The notes under the pieces: model-generated
Databases searched by the model: none
Seen by the model: only the letters and a program-made list of their open reading frames with translations
What the model was told of the DNA's origin: nothing
Position numbers and translations under genes: made by a program
Shown here: positions 7,427-16,159 of the stretch, in pieces
Position numbering within the stretch: the first letter of the stretch is position 1
Layout of the letters: each line of letters begins with the position of its first letter
Origin: Christensenella sp034926635
Lineage (GTDB): Bacteria > Bacillota > Clostridia > Christensenellales > Christensenellaceae
Assembly: GCA_034926635.1 (NCBI GenBank)
Contig: JAYFQX010000027.1
Coordinates: forward strand, 1 to 27,383
Reading direction: 5' to 3'
DNA: 27,383 nucleotides

Positions 7427-8404
7427 TTAACGCATGATATCGTAGATCGCCTGCGTTACTTTATCCACCGTCGGAACAATATTTTTCTCAAGCTCTGGGC
7501 AATACGGAACAGGTACATCCATTCCACACACCCTGGTGATCGGCGCATCCAGATAATAAAATGCTTCGCTTCCGGCAAGCTTCGCCGCAATTTCACCGCC
7601 AATGCCGCCCGTAACCGCAGCTTCATGAACAATCATAGCGCGAGAAGTCTTAATCACAGAATGAATAATTGTTTCCGTATCCATCGGGTAAAGCGTCCGC
7701 GGATCAATGATCTCAATGCTGATTCCGTCCTTTGCTACCGCTTCCGCAGCTTTCTGCACTACCTGCAGCATCCTGCCGTAGGTTACGATCGTGAGGTCTT
7801 TGCCTTCCTGTACGATATGTGATTTCCCCAGCGGGATCACGTATTCACCTTCCGGCACGTCACCTTTTACACGGTATAATAATTTTTGTTCAAAGAACAT
7901 CACCGGGTTATTGTCGCGGATCGCAGCTGTTAAAAGCCCTTTTGCATCGGCAGGCGTAGACGGTGCAACAACTTTCAATCCCGGAATATGGCAAAACCAC
8001 GCCTCCAGGCTTTGGCTGTGATGTTCTGCCGCGCCCGTTCCACTGCCTTCCGGCAAGCGCATCACCATTGGGACTTGCGCTTTTCCACCAAACATATACC
8101 GCATCTTGGCAGCCTGGTTAATAATCTGATCTGCCGCGATCGTCATAAAATCCGAAAACATCATCTCTGCGATCGGACGCATTCCCGTTACTGCCGCACC
8201 GGCCGCACAGCCGGCGATCGCCGCTTCGGAAATCGGTGTGTCACGCACACGCTCCGGTCCAAATTCATCAAACATCCCAACGGAAACGCCAAACGCACCG
8301 CCATATAATCCCACATCTTCCCCCATTAGGAAAACATTCGGGTCACGGCGCATTTCCTGACTCATTGCTTCATTAATTGCTTGCGCATATGTAATCTCTC
8401 TCAT
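7427..8404 (-). CDS. acoB: Thiamine-dependent E1 beta subunit (acetoin/2-oxo acid dehydrogenase)
   Basis: A 325-aa transketolase-like beta subunit, the normal length. It starts MREITYAQAINEAM and has the conserved GEDVGLYGG, TPISEAAIAG, PEGSGTGAAEHHSQS and HIPGLKVVAPSTPADAKG segments; the glutamate of GED belongs to the thiamine diphosphate site. With the alpha subunit it forms the alpha2beta2 E1 that decarboxylates or cleaves the substrate and reductively acylates lipoate. GGGAGG stands 9 nt before the ATG, and 18 bp separate it from E1 alpha. Confidence 0.92.
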   Translation of the reverse strand: MREITYAQAINEAMSQEMRRDPNVFLMGEDVGLYGGAFGVSVGMFDEFGPERVRDTPISEAAIAGCAAGAAVTGMRPIAEMMFSDFMTIAADQIINQAAKMRYMFGGKAQVPMVMRLPEGSGTGAAEHHSQSLEAWFCHIPGLKVVAPSTPADAKGLLTAAIRDNNPVMFFEQKLLYRVKGDVPEGEYVIPLGKSHIVQEGKDLTIVTYGRMLQVVQKAAEAVAKDGISIEIIDPRTLYPMDTETIIHSVIKTSRAMIVHEAAVTGGIGGEIAAKLAGSEAFYYLDAPITRVCGMDVPVPYCPELEKNIVPTVDKVTQAIYDIMR

Positions 8405-8422
8405 TCTTCTATACCTCCCGCC

Positions 8423-9385
8423 TTAGTCCGCGTAAATATCCTGATCGATTGTTTCAAGACCCGGAAATTCACTTGCTTCCGCAAACGCAACCGCATCTTC
8501 GATCTGCTGCCTGGTATCCTTTTCAATTGCATCAATTTCATCCTGCGTGAAAATTTTATTGTCTACCAGATAATGTTCCAGTTTTTTAATTGCGTCTTTT
8601 TTCTTCCAGGAGTCAATCTCTTCTTTTGTACGATAGACGTTTGCATCGCTCTTAGAATGTCCAAGATAACGGTACGTATTGGCAACGAGCAACATCGGTC
8701 CGTTTTCTTTTACATATTTTACTGCTTTTTGCGCTTCATCATAAACCGCGAGCACATCCATGCCATCCACATTCACTCCGGGAATACCATAAGCTTTGGC
8801 ACGATCAGCAATATTTTCAATATTCATAGATTTAGACTGCGGTACCGACATACCGTAGTGATTGTTTTCGCATACAAACAAGATCGGCAGTTTCCATACA
8901 GATGCAAGGTTTACCGCCTCATGGAACGAGCCTTCATTACTTGCGCCATCGCCAAAGAAGCAAACGACTACGCGATCCATCTTTTTCATTTTAACGGTCA
9001 ATGCCGCGCCGACCGCCAGCGGAATTCCACCGCCTACTACGCCGTTTGCGCCAAGATTTCCTCTATCGAGATCCGCAATATGCATGGATCCGCCCTTGCC
9101 TTTGCAATAACCTGTAATTTTCCCGCGTAACTCCGCCATCATTTTATTCAGGTCAATCCCCTTGGAGATACAATGTCCATGTCCGCGGTGCGTGCTTTCA
9201 ATATAATCGTTCGGTTCCAGCGCGCAGCATACACCCGCTGCTACCGCTTCTTCCCCGACATACAGATGCGTTGTCCCGTGAACCATTCCCATGGAAAAGA
9301 AGTAACTTACTTTTTCTTCAAACCTTCTTGTAAGCAGCATCTTTTCGAGCATTTCCTGATACTTCGCTTTACTGATCTTTGCCAT
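8423..9385 (-). CDS. acoA: Thiamine-dependent E1 alpha subunit (acetoin/2-oxo acid dehydrogenase)
   Basis: From the chosen start a 320-aa protein. The thiamine-diphosphate motif runs from GDGASNEG (145-152) to ENN (173-175); THRGHGH (65-71) and GKGGSMHIAD (96-105) are the usual active-site loops. Close resemblance to AcoA and to Gram-positive PdhA-type subunits is by eye. Three in-frame ATGs exist (9394, 9391, 9385); AAGAAGG touches the first and stands 9 nt before the third, so I use 9385 (MAKISKAKY). It is first in its operon, behind a 300-bp intergenic region and a terminator for the upstream kinase. No AcoR-type activator gene is in the window. Confidence 0.92.
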   Translation of the reverse strand: MAKISKAKYQEMLEKMLLTRRFEEKVSYFFSMGMVHGTTHLYVGEEAVAAGVCCALEPNDYIESTHRGHGHCISKGIDLNKMMAELRGKITGYCKGKGGSMHIADLDRGNLGANGVVGGGIPLAVGAALTVKMKKMDRVVVCFFGDGASNEGSFHEAVNLASVWKLPILFVCENNHYGMSVPQSKSMNIENIADRAKAYGIPGVNVDGMDVLAVYDEAQKAVKYVKENGPMLLVANTYRYLGHSKSDANVYRTKEEIDSWKKKDAIKKLEHYLVDNKIFTQDEIDAIEKDTRQQIEDAVAFAEASEFPGLETIDQDIYAD

Positions 9386-9697
9386 TTTCATCATCCTTCT
9401 TAAAATATTTTATTTAGCGTACCGTTTCGCCATGCCCAAAGGCGCATTTTTCCGCTATTTTTATATCATGATTAATATATTCGTTTATCAGTTCACCTAT
9501 TCCTTCACTTTTTCTAACATTGCACAATTGTGAGTGATTTAATCTTTTCTCTTTATTTTATACCCATATGTATGTCTTTCATTCTTCAATATATTCAGTT
9601 TTCAATTTTTTCGAAATAAAAAAAAGCAGCGAAATTTTTTCGCCGCTTCCACAAAAACATATTTACGATATTATAACCTGCTTATTGATTTCTATTA
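9386..9697 (-). promoter_or_regulatory. Intergenic region upstream of the acetoin-type operon
   Basis: About 310 bp with no gene. Its upstream part holds the kinase terminator (9617-9648). The rest must carry the promoter of the E1-E2-E3 operon, but I see no -35/-10 pair at proper spacing and no GG-N10-GC pair of a sigma-54 promoter. A perfect 10-bp palindrome CACAATTGTG lies at 9523-9532, a plausible half or full operator. The lack of a consensus promoter suggests dependence on an activator. Confidence 0.4.
9617..9648 (-). terminator. Terminator after the DUF1537 kinase gene
   Basis: Read on the minus strand: an 11-bp stem AAGCGGCGAAA/TTTCGCTGCTT with one G-U pair and a 3-nt loop, followed by a run of eight T. 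The arms are plus-strand 9638-9648 and 9624-9634. It lies about 50 bp after the kinase stop and separates the sugar-acid unit from the acetoin-type operon, so the latter must have its own promoter. Confidence 0.85.
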
Positions 9698-10936
9698 CTA
9701 TTCGATAAAATACTGCAGCATTTTCCATAAAACGTCTTCCTCTCCAAAACTCCCTGCTTTAGAAAACATATATTTTCCCGTCCCGTCTTCCAGTACAATC
9801 CTCGAAAGGATCACCCCAGGAAGCGCCTCTTTGCAAAGCGTAAGATTTTTTATTTTTGCGCCGCGAACCGTTCCAAATAAGGTGTCGCCTCCCACCACCG
9901 AAAAAACTTCCGTTTCTTTTTGCGCCAAACAAATTGCAGCGATTCTCCCAAGGCCTTCCGCGATCCGCAAATGAAGACCGTTTTTTTCTATCCCATGCGT
10001 TTGTGCATATTGCGCCGCAGCAGCTATATCATCTTCTTTTTCCGCAGTATACAGCATAAACGCCCGACTGTTTGCAATCTTCTCTTTGAGCCGGGAACGC
10101 GTATCCTCCGGCACACAAGGCGCAAGGTAATCTTCTGGTTTTAGCTTATAATATTCAGCTTTTTGCTTTACTGCATACGAAATCTGCCTACGCGTCCGCT
10201 CATTAATGCTCCCACAGAGCATCACCTGCCGCATCTCTTTTGTCTTGCAAACGGCTTTCTTTCCTGCTTTTTTTTCCAGCCAATACGCCATATATTCCGC
10301 GAATCCGGCGCAACCCGCAAACACAGCCCGCGTTGCCGCAGGATATAAAACATCCGCAAGCTCTGCAATATCTTTTTCGCTGTATGCATCAAAAATCCAT
10401 ATTGTTTTTTCTCCGGTCTGCGGGATCCTATCCGTCTTCCAATCGCACCTGCGTACAGGTAGGTTTGTTTGCGCGCCGATAATTTCCGTTACAACATTAC
10501 TGGAAATCGGCTGAAAAGGGTCTTTTGCATAAGAAGTTTCCGTGAGTAGCGTTCCGTTTACATAAAAAACTCCGTTTTCTACCGTGCGCCCCATACGCGG
10601 AAATGCCGGAATAAAAAACAGCTGTTCCCTGCCCGACGCACGAAGCGCAGCCTCTAATTCCGCGCCAACATTACCGCGAAGTGTAGAATCTGTTTTTTTA
10701 TACAAAAACGGAATACACCGGTTTGCGGCATATTCCGTTTTTTCGTATACTTTTTCATAGGCATCTACCGGAAGCAAATGGCGCGATTCCAAATCCATGA
10801 CAATAACGTCTGTGTCGCCCTCTTCAGGAAAATTCCCATCAGTCGACACAAAAACACCGCATCCCCGCTTTGCAAATTGCACCCCGCCGTCAAGCGCGCC
10901 CGTAAAATCATCCGCCAAAAGCAACAACTGTGCCAT
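9698..10936 (-). CDS. DUF1537 four-carbon acid-sugar kinase (threonate/erythronate kinase type)
   Basis: A 412-aa member of the DUF1537 kinase family, which phosphorylates the terminal hydroxyl of C4 acid sugars such as D-threonate, L-threonate or D-erythronate. The N-terminal domain shows ADDFTGALD (8-16) and KTDSTLRGN (81-89); the C-terminal nucleotide-binding domain shows VVGGDT (347-352) and SKAGSFG (392-398). Its start lies 6 bp after the PdxA2 stop with only a weak SD site, which suggests translational coupling. The kinase plus PdxA2 pair is the known route from 4-phospho-D-threonate or -erythronate to dihydroxyacetone phosphate and CO2. Substrate stereochemistry cannot be read from the sequence. 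Confidence 0.9.
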   Translation of the reverse strand: MAQLLLLADDFTGALDGGVQFAKRGCGVFVSTDGNFPEEGDTDVIVMDLESRHLLPVDAYEKVYEKTEYAANRCIPFLYKKTDSTLRGNVGAELEAALRASGREQLFFIPAFPRMGRTVENGVFYVNGTLLTETSYAKDPFQPISSNVVTEIIGAQTNLPVRRCDWKTDRIPQTGEKTIWIFDAYSEKDIAELADVLYPAATRAVFAGCAGFAEYMAYWLEKKAGKKAVCKTKEMRQVMLCGSINERTRRQISYAVKQKAEYYKLKPEDYLAPCVPEDTRSRLKEKIANSRAFMLYTAEKEDDIAAAAQYAQTHGIEKNGLHLRIAEGLGRIAAICLAQKETEVFSVVGGDTLFGTVRGAKIKNLTLCKEALPGVILSRIVLEDGTGKYMFSKAGSFGEEDVLWKMLQYFIE

Positions 10937-10942
10937 AATCTT

Positions 10943-11989
10943 TTATTCCGAAAGCTCCGGGAATTTATTGTTCGCCATTATGATCGCAAGATCAATTGCC
11001 TCAACCATACTTTCTTCGTTTGCCCGACCTTCCCCCGCTTTCCCAAACGCTGTTCCGTGATCTACCGACGTACGGATCACCGGCAGCCCAACCGTTGTAT
11101 TGATACCGCTCATGGATTCATAACGGTTGGTTTCGAGATTTAATTTAAATCCGCTCAGCTTCAGCGGGATGTGTCCCTGATCGTGGTACATGGCAACGAC
11201 AATATCATATTGTTTTGCGAGCGCTTTCACAAAAACCGTATCCGGCGGAACAGGACCATCCACATGATAGCCCTCTGCTTTTGCCTGCTCGACAGCAGGA
11301 ATAATCCATTTTTGTTCTTCATCGCCAAACAGTCCATTTTCCGAGCAATGTGCATTTAATCCTGCTACACCGATTTTGGGATCTTCAATCCCCATCAGAC
11401 GCAAAGCCTCATCCGCCAATTTAATGACATTTAAAACGCGTTCTTTTGTTACGCGGTCGCACGCCTCGCGCATCGAAACATGGGTCGTGCAGTGAATCAC
11501 GCGTAAATCCTTAGAAGTAAGCATCATCGCGTAATTATTACAATGCGTATGATGTGCAAAGATCTCTGTATGCCCTGCAAAATGATACCCCGCGGCATTA
11601 AATGCTTCTTTATTGATCGGTCCGGTTACCACCGCGTGCACGCTGCCATCCATCGCCAGCTCAATTCCCTTTACAATATAATGATAGGATGCGCCGCCCG
11701 TTTTTGCGCTGACTTTTTTATACTCCCATCCGCGCGGCTCCAAAAAACCCATGTCAATCATATCGATCGTGCCAAGTTCGCCTTTGGCTTGCACCGGGTC
11801 TTCAATCCGGTTTATTTTAAGTCCGCTGTTTGTAAATTCCACAGCCTCTGCCATAGGTTCATAGTCTCCGATCACCACCGGAATACACCGGTCATAAATC
11901 TCCTTCTTTTCAAGAGCTTTTACGGCAATCTCCGCACCGATTCCAGCCGCGTCCCCCATTGTAATTGCGAGCACAGGTCTTTTTCCCAT
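10943..11989 (-). CDS. pdxA2: PdxA2-type 4-phospho-threonate/erythronate 3-dehydrogenase
   Basis: A 348-aa PdxA-family dehydrogenase. GDAAGIGAE (12-20) and the metal-ligand histidines H170 (TTHVSMRE), H214 (AGLNAHCSE) and H269 (YHDQGHIPLK) are in place, followed by RTSVDHGTAFGKAG. True PdxA makes vitamin B6; a copy paired with a DUF1537 kinase is normally PdxA2, which oxidises C3 of a 4-phospho C4 acid and decarboxylates it to dihydroxyacetone phosphate. No other vitamin B6 gene is nearby, which supports PdxA2. GGAGG stands 9 nt before the ATG; 30 bp separate it from the GntR gene. Confidence 0.88.
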   Translation of the reverse strand: MGKRPVLAITMGDAAGIGAEIAVKALEKKEIYDRCIPVVIGDYEPMAEAVEFTNSGLKINRIEDPVQAKGELGTIDMIDMGFLEPRGWEYKKVSAKTGGASYHYIVKGIELAMDGSVHAVVTGPINKEAFNAAGYHFAGHTEIFAHHTHCNNYAMMLTSKDLRVIHCTTHVSMREACDRVTKERVLNVIKLADEALRLMGIEDPKIGVAGLNAHCSENGLFGDEEQKWIIPAVEQAKAEGYHVDGPVPPDTVFVKALAKQYDIVVAMYHDQGHIPLKLSGFKLNLETNRYESMSGINTTVGLPVIRTSVDHGTAFGKAGEGRANEESMVEAIDLAIIMANNKFPELSE

Positions 11990-12019
11990 TCCTTTTTTCC
12001 TCCAATGATCAGCGATTAT

Positions 12020-12778
12020 TTATTTTTCGTTTTTTCTCATTCTCAGACTTTGTATAAAAGGACTGATATCGTGTTCTTTCTCCGTTTTGATCGTTTGCAC
12101 CAAGTTTGCCTGGGATCGTTCCAGATGCCTGGTCAGCAATGTTTTCAATCTTCTTACATTGCCATCCTCCATCGCCTTTAAAATATCTTCGTGTTCCTTC
12201 ATCGTCTGAAGATATCTTGTCTTGGAAAGCTTATGGTGCGTAGACTGCATCATATAGTAAAACATACCGTTGGATTTCAGATTGCGGTACAACGTAAACA
12301 TCTGCTTATTTCCCGTAGCAGAAAGCAGCAACTGGTGGAAATATGCTTCATACTTAAAAAAGCTCTCCATATCGTTTTCCGCAGTCGCCTGATACCCCGT
12401 TGCGTTTTGCTTGTCCGTACACTTATGCAGTTCCTCCAAATATAAAGGAACATTTTTTGCGTATTGCACCATATCTTCTGCGCAATAAAGCTCAATCATC
12501 TTGCGCATTTCATACGTCTCCGCAATTTCCTCAAACGTCAGCTTTTTTACTTTCATTCCCCGCCGCGGCATAAACTCAACATACCCTTCGGAGACGAGCC
12601 GGTTGAGCGCCTCATTGATCGGCGTATGACTTACCCCCAGTTCTTCCGAAAGCTTACTTACTACCAAACGGCTGTTTGGCGAATATTTCCCCATAATAAT
12701 CATATTCTTCAAATGGGAATACGTTGAATCAAGCAAAGATGAATTTTCTTCCAAGTCACTAATCCTCCTGTTCACCAT
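12020..12778 (-). CDS. GntR-family regulator with FCD ligand-binding domain
   Basis: A 252-aa transcription factor. The winged helix-turn-helix spans about 15-80 (SKLSEELGVSHTPINEALNRLVSEGYVEFMPRRG). The C-terminal helical FCD domain (about 85-235) keeps the histidines of its metal site in YFHQLL, MKEHEDIL and LTRHLERS. Such domains often bind carboxylate effectors through the metal, which would suit a hydroxy-acid inducer. The frame opens with GTG at 12790, but GGGTGA lies 8 nt before the ATG at 12778, so I use that. It is encoded within the sugar-acid unit and is the obvious candidate for the dyad operator at 18759-18791. Confidence 0.9.
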   Translation of the reverse strand: MVNRRISDLEENSSLLDSTYSHLKNMIIMGKYSPNSRLVVSKLSEELGVSHTPINEALNRLVSEGYVEFMPRRGMKVKKLTFEEIAETYEMRKMIELYCAEDMVQYAKNVPLYLEELHKCTDKQNATGYQATAENDMESFFKYEAYFHQLLLSATGNKQMFTLYRNLKSNGMFYYMMQSTHHKLSKTRYLQTMKEHEDILKAMEDGNVRRLKTLLTRHLERSQANLVQTIKTEKEHDISPFIQSLRMRKNEK

Positions 12779-12829
12779 GATGCGTTTCACCCGGAAATCT
12801 CATGATATTTTTCAAACATTTTCCTTAAT

Positions 12830-12858
12830 ATTATATAGATTTACTCTGATAATAGCAA
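12830..12858 (-). promoter_or_regulatory. Internal promoter of the GntR-PdxA2-kinase segment
   Basis: On the minus strand TTGCTA (plus 12853-12858), 17 bp, then a perfect TATAAT (12830-12835). The -35 box lies inside the last codons of the second E2 gene. It would allow the regulator, PdxA2 and kinase to be expressed apart from the fused-E1 operon, at a basal level. Confidence 0.65.
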
Positions 12859-14064
12859 GGGGAAGTTTTCCAGTCCTTGAACGATTTTTTGCAGAAAACG
12901 CGCTGCCGGCGCGCCATCCACCGCCCGATGGTCAAACGTAAGCGACAATGTAATGCATGGATAATTCACAAATTTTTCCTCTATCATTTTTTGCCGCACA
13001 GTCACAGTCCCGACGCCTAAAATAGCCGTCTGTGGCGGATTGATGATCGGCGTGAATACCGTAATGCCCGTTGTCCCCAAATTGGTTACGGTGAACGTCC
13101 CACCCGAAAGTTTAGACGGATCAACTGCGCCGGATTTGCACTGCGTAATCAATTCTTTTGTATCCTTCGCAATGGCATTCAGGCTCTTCTTGTTAGCGGT
13201 CGTCACAGTCGGCACCATCAGTCCGCGCTCCGTATCTACCGAGATCCCAACATTTGCATCCGTAAACACATGCAAACCGTCTTCCTTATAATGCGCGTTA
13301 AAATCCGGGAATTGCGGCAAAATCCGCGATACCGCAAAAACAATCATATCGTTTATGGTCGCGCCGCCAAACGCAACTGCATCCGTCTTTTCTTTCGCCA
13401 GTTTACGGTATTCCAGCATCTGGGTCGCATCCACCTCAGCCGCCATCGTGAGCTGTGCCATACCATGAATAGACTGCATCATATTGTCCGCAATCAGCTT
13501 GCGAATATGCGTATGCGGAATTACACGCTCCTCGTTTCTTTCCGGCTGCAATACAGCAGCAGGTCTATTCGCCATAAATTTTTCAAAATCAGCACGGATA
13601 ATCCTTCCGTTTGGTCCTGTTGGCGCAACCTGCGAAAGGTCTACTCCCTGCTGCCGCGCAAGCTTACGGACAACCGGGGAAGCAAATATTCTTCCCTGTG
13701 TCAACACCGCCGGCATGACCGGCGCAGCAGCTGCTACAGCGGGTATCGCCTCTTTTGACGTTTCTTCTTTTGCAGGCTCACTTTTTTCTTTTTCTACAGC
13801 TTTTCCGGGCAGTGTATAGCTTTCTCCCGGTGTTCCGATCACGCAGACTACCTCTTTTACCCGGATTTCGTCTCCCGGATTACCGATGGTTTCCAGCACA
13901 GTCCCTTCCGCATCGCTTTCGATCGGGAATGTTGCCTTACCGGTTTCGATTTCAAAGAGGATATCCCCTTCTTTCACCGCATCGCCCTTCGCGACTTTCC
14001 AGTCGCCCATAATAACGCTTTCTTCCGTCAGGCCTTTTTGCGGCATTAATATAAACTTTGCCAT
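12841..14064 (-). CDS. Second 2-oxo acid dehydrogenase E2 acyltransferase
   Basis: A 407-aa E2: lipoyl domain (about 1-78) with lipoyl lysine K43, one PSBD (about 126-164, ASPVVRKLARQQG...GPNGRIIRADF), and a catalytic domain (about 181-407) with DHRAVDG (H379, D383). The lipoyl hairpin reads IETGKATF, with Gly where the usual motif has Asp (ETDKA). AGGAG stands 6 nt before the ATG. It belongs with the fused E1 (same operon) and the stand-alone E3 (divergent operon). The sequence is quite different from the E2 at 6093-7412, so the two complexes are not recent duplicates. Acyl specificity is unknown. Confidence 0.92.
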   Translation of the reverse strand: MAKFILMPQKGLTEESVIMGDWKVAKGDAVKEGDILFEIETGKATFPIESDAEGTVLETIGNPGDEIRVKEVVCVIGTPGESYTLPGKAVEKEKSEPAKEETSKEAIPAVAAAAPVMPAVLTQGRIFASPVVRKLARQQGVDLSQVAPTGPNGRIIRADFEKFMANRPAAVLQPERNEERVIPHTHIRKLIADNMMQSIHGMAQLTMAAEVDATQMLEYRKLAKEKTDAVAFGGATINDMIVFAVSRILPQFPDFNAHYKEDGLHVFTDANVGISVDTERGLMVPTVTTANKKSLNAIAKDTKELITQCKSGAVDPSKLSGGTFTVTNLGTTGITVFTPIINPPQTAILGVGTVTVRQKMIEEKFVNYPCITLSLTFDHRAVDGAPAARFLQKIVQGLENFPLLLSE

Positions 14065-14100
14065 AGTAATCTCCTATTATAAATATTCACTCGTTTTCCT

Positions 14101-14838
14101 TTAGCGGATATAAAGCCCGCCGTTTACGTCAATCACAGCGCCCGTAATATAGTCCGAAAGGTCAGACGCCAGAAAATATACGCTTTTTGCCACATCAAGC
14201 GGCGTTCCCAGTCTTTGGATCGGCACGGACTTCGGATCGTCACGACCCTTGGTCATCTCCGTTTCAATATAGCCTGGCGCAATCGCATTGGCGTTGATGT
14301 TATATGGCGCACAAAACAGCGCATATGATTTCGCAAGCGCCAAAATACCGCCTTTAGATGCGCAATAACTCGGCGCTACCTTAGGACTTCCCATTTCACC
14401 TGCGCGCGAAGCCATAAAGATAAGCTTCCCCGAACCCTGCCCAATCATTTTTTTCAGGCAAGCCTGTGTGCAAAGCTGCGAACCGCGCAAATTAATATCG
14501 ATCAGGTTGTCCCAGGCTTCCTGTGTCAGATCAAGCATAGGCGTAGCGTCTGCAATTCCGGCATTATTGACTAAAATATCGATTTTCCCGTGTCTGCGGC
14601 ATACTTCTTCTACCATCGCTTCGATGGATTCTTTTTCTTTTACATTTACTTCCACAGCCATAGCAGTACAGCCCTCGGCGATCAACGCATCTGCGCTTTC
14701 CTTTGCAAGCGCATAGCGCATATCCGCAATGACCACCGACGCGCCATGCTCTGCCAAAAGCTTTGCAGAAGCAAACCCTATGCCCCGGGCGCCGCCTGTT
14801 ACGATCGCTGTTTTATTTTTTAAATCATCATATTTCAT
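14101..14838 (-). CDS. SDR-family NAD-dependent dehydrogenase
   Basis: A 245-aa classical short-chain dehydrogenase: cofactor motif TGGARGIG (14-21), D39 at the end of the second strand (NAD preference), NNAG (91-94), and the catalytic S144, Y158-x3-K162. The C-terminus ends in the family-typical TGAVIDVNGG. Relatives oxidise sugar alcohols, aldonates (gluconate 5-dehydrogenase type) or 3-hydroxyacyl compounds. It lies 12 bp after the LarA-like gene and 36 bp before E2, so it should act on the same substrate chain. The exact reaction is unknown. Confidence 0.88.
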   Translation of the reverse strand: MKYDDLKNKTAIVTGGARGIGFASAKLLAEHGASVVIADMRYALAKESADALIAEGCTAMAVEVNVKEKESIEAMVEEVCRRHGKIDILVNNAGIADATPMLDLTQEAWDNLIDINLRGSQLCTQACLKKMIGQGSGKLIFMASRAGEMGSPKVAPSYCASKGGILALAKSYALFCAPYNINANAIAPGYIETEMTKGRDDPKSVPIQRLGTPLDVAKSVYFLASDLSDYITGAVIDVNGGLYIR

Positions 14839-14850
14839 GTTTCTTCCTTC

Positions 14851-16119
14851 CTACCAAAGGTTCCCATCGTCATTAAACGCAAATGGTTCAGGGCCACGCA
14901 CGATCGTAATATCCGGATTCGCCTCTGCTTCTTTCATTAGCGTTTCCGAAATATAAATATCTTCGATATGTGCAGTGTTTTTAATACGAATAATACGCGG
15001 ATTGTTATAGTCGATCCCATTACAACTTTTGACTCCAACCGCAATGGTATCCCGGTCATTATCCATGACAATCGGCATTTTCACCGTTAACAGCACCGTA
15101 TTGGTAATGGCATTCGGATAAGTCACCTCAAAATCGGTTTGATCATAAAGCCGTTTGCTGACCGCGTCAAACACGCCTACCCCCGCTGCGCTCCCATGCG
15201 ATTCCTCCGTCAGCGCAAGCGTCACCACGCGCTGGCTCTTAATGCCTCCCGTCGCATATGGACCGATAAACCGCCCGCTGACATTAGGATCCGCGCCATC
15301 GCCGCTGATATTTTTACCGATCTCATCTATTACCAGTAAATCAGTTTCCGCAAATAGAATACTGCCCATCTTCGCCTTGGCAATCAAAAGAAGCTTTGGT
15401 TCTTCTGTAACAATTTCTTCGGGCGTCAGCGCATCAATCCGGTAAGTATCATCATATGCGTTTTCAATAGTCGACACGCCAAACAACAGATTGGAATGCT
15501 TCATAATGGCTTTCCCAAAAAGCGGAACCAAATGATGCATCTCCCCAAACCCCGCGGTGTGCGTCACTTCAGCACCGCGCTGCTTGCCAACGCCAATCGT
15601 CAGCATTTTCATCAATCCGCTTTCGTAGGGTCCCCGAAAAGCGGTATGGGGCTTGATCCGGTTTACCGCAATAAACCCGTCCGCCTCCGCGGCATATTTG
15701 TCGATTTGTACGATATGCCCTTCGTCCGTATACCCGATATCTTTCGTTTCCATCGTTGCACGAATCGGACATCCGCAATATTCCTCTGTAATCCCATAAC
15801 TGGTGAGAATCGCTTGTTGCCCTTCTGCCGTCGCACCACCGTGGCTGCCCATTGCCGGGAAAATAAACGGCTGCGCGCCTTTTTCTTTGATAAAGGATGC
15901 AATTTCCCGCAAGATCAACGCAATATTAGCAACGCCGCGGCTCCCTCCCGTAATACCAATGCTCATACCGGGTTTGATCGTTTCGGTGATCTCAGGTCTT
16001 TCAAGCTGTTTTCTGATCTCACCGGGAATATCCTCCAAGATTTCCCTGTCGAACCGCTGGCGCACAAGAGCCATCTTCGGCAGTTTTACATTATGAACCA
16101 TTGCGCTGTATTTCGACAT
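14851..16119 (-). CDS. LarA-superfamily (DUF2088) nickel-dependent hydroxyacid racemase/epimerase homologue
   Basis: A 422-aa homologue of lactate racemase LarA. Positions that match the LarA active site can be seen: H93 in MGSHGGAT, H158 in RIKPHTAF, K171 in ESGLMKML (the lysine that binds the nickel-pincer nucleotide in LarA) and H187 in GAEVTH (nickel ligand). The K171-H187 spacing of 16 equals what I recall for LarA K184-H200, and H93-H158 is near its H108-H174 spacing. Described relatives racemise or epimerise C2 of 2-hydroxy acids (lactate, malate, phenyllactate, D-gluconate). The cofactor genes larB, larC and larE are not in the window and would have to be elsewhere. A role as C2 epimerase of a sugar acid is inference from the neighbours. 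Confidence 0.8.
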   Translation of the reverse strand: MSKYSAMVHNVKLPKMALVRQRFDREILEDIPGEIRKQLERPEITETIKPGMSIGITGGSRGVANIALILREIASFIKEKGAQPFIFPAMGSHGGATAEGQQAILTSYGITEEYCGCPIRATMETKDIGYTDEGHIVQIDKYAAEADGFIAVNRIKPHTAFRGPYESGLMKMLTIGVGKQRGAEVTHTAGFGEMHHLVPLFGKAIMKHSNLLFGVSTIENAYDDTYRIDALTPEEIVTEEPKLLLIAKAKMGSILFAETDLLVIDEIGKNISGDGADPNVSGRFIGPYATGGIKSQRVVTLALTEESHGSAAGVGVFDAVSKRLYDQTDFEVTYPNAITNTVLLTVKMPIVMDNDRDTIAVGVKSCNGIDYNNPRIIRIKNTAHIEDIYISETLMKEAEANPDITIVRGPEPFAFNDDGNLW

Positions 16120-16159
16120 TGTTTTTCCTACCTTTCTTACTGGGCATTTTTATTCACAA

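Noticed and set aside
9395..9616. A sigma-54 (-24/-12) promoter for the acetoin-type operon, as known for AcoR systems.
   Set aside because: No GG-N10-GC pair in the right orientation was found; the nearest candidate has an 11-base gap.
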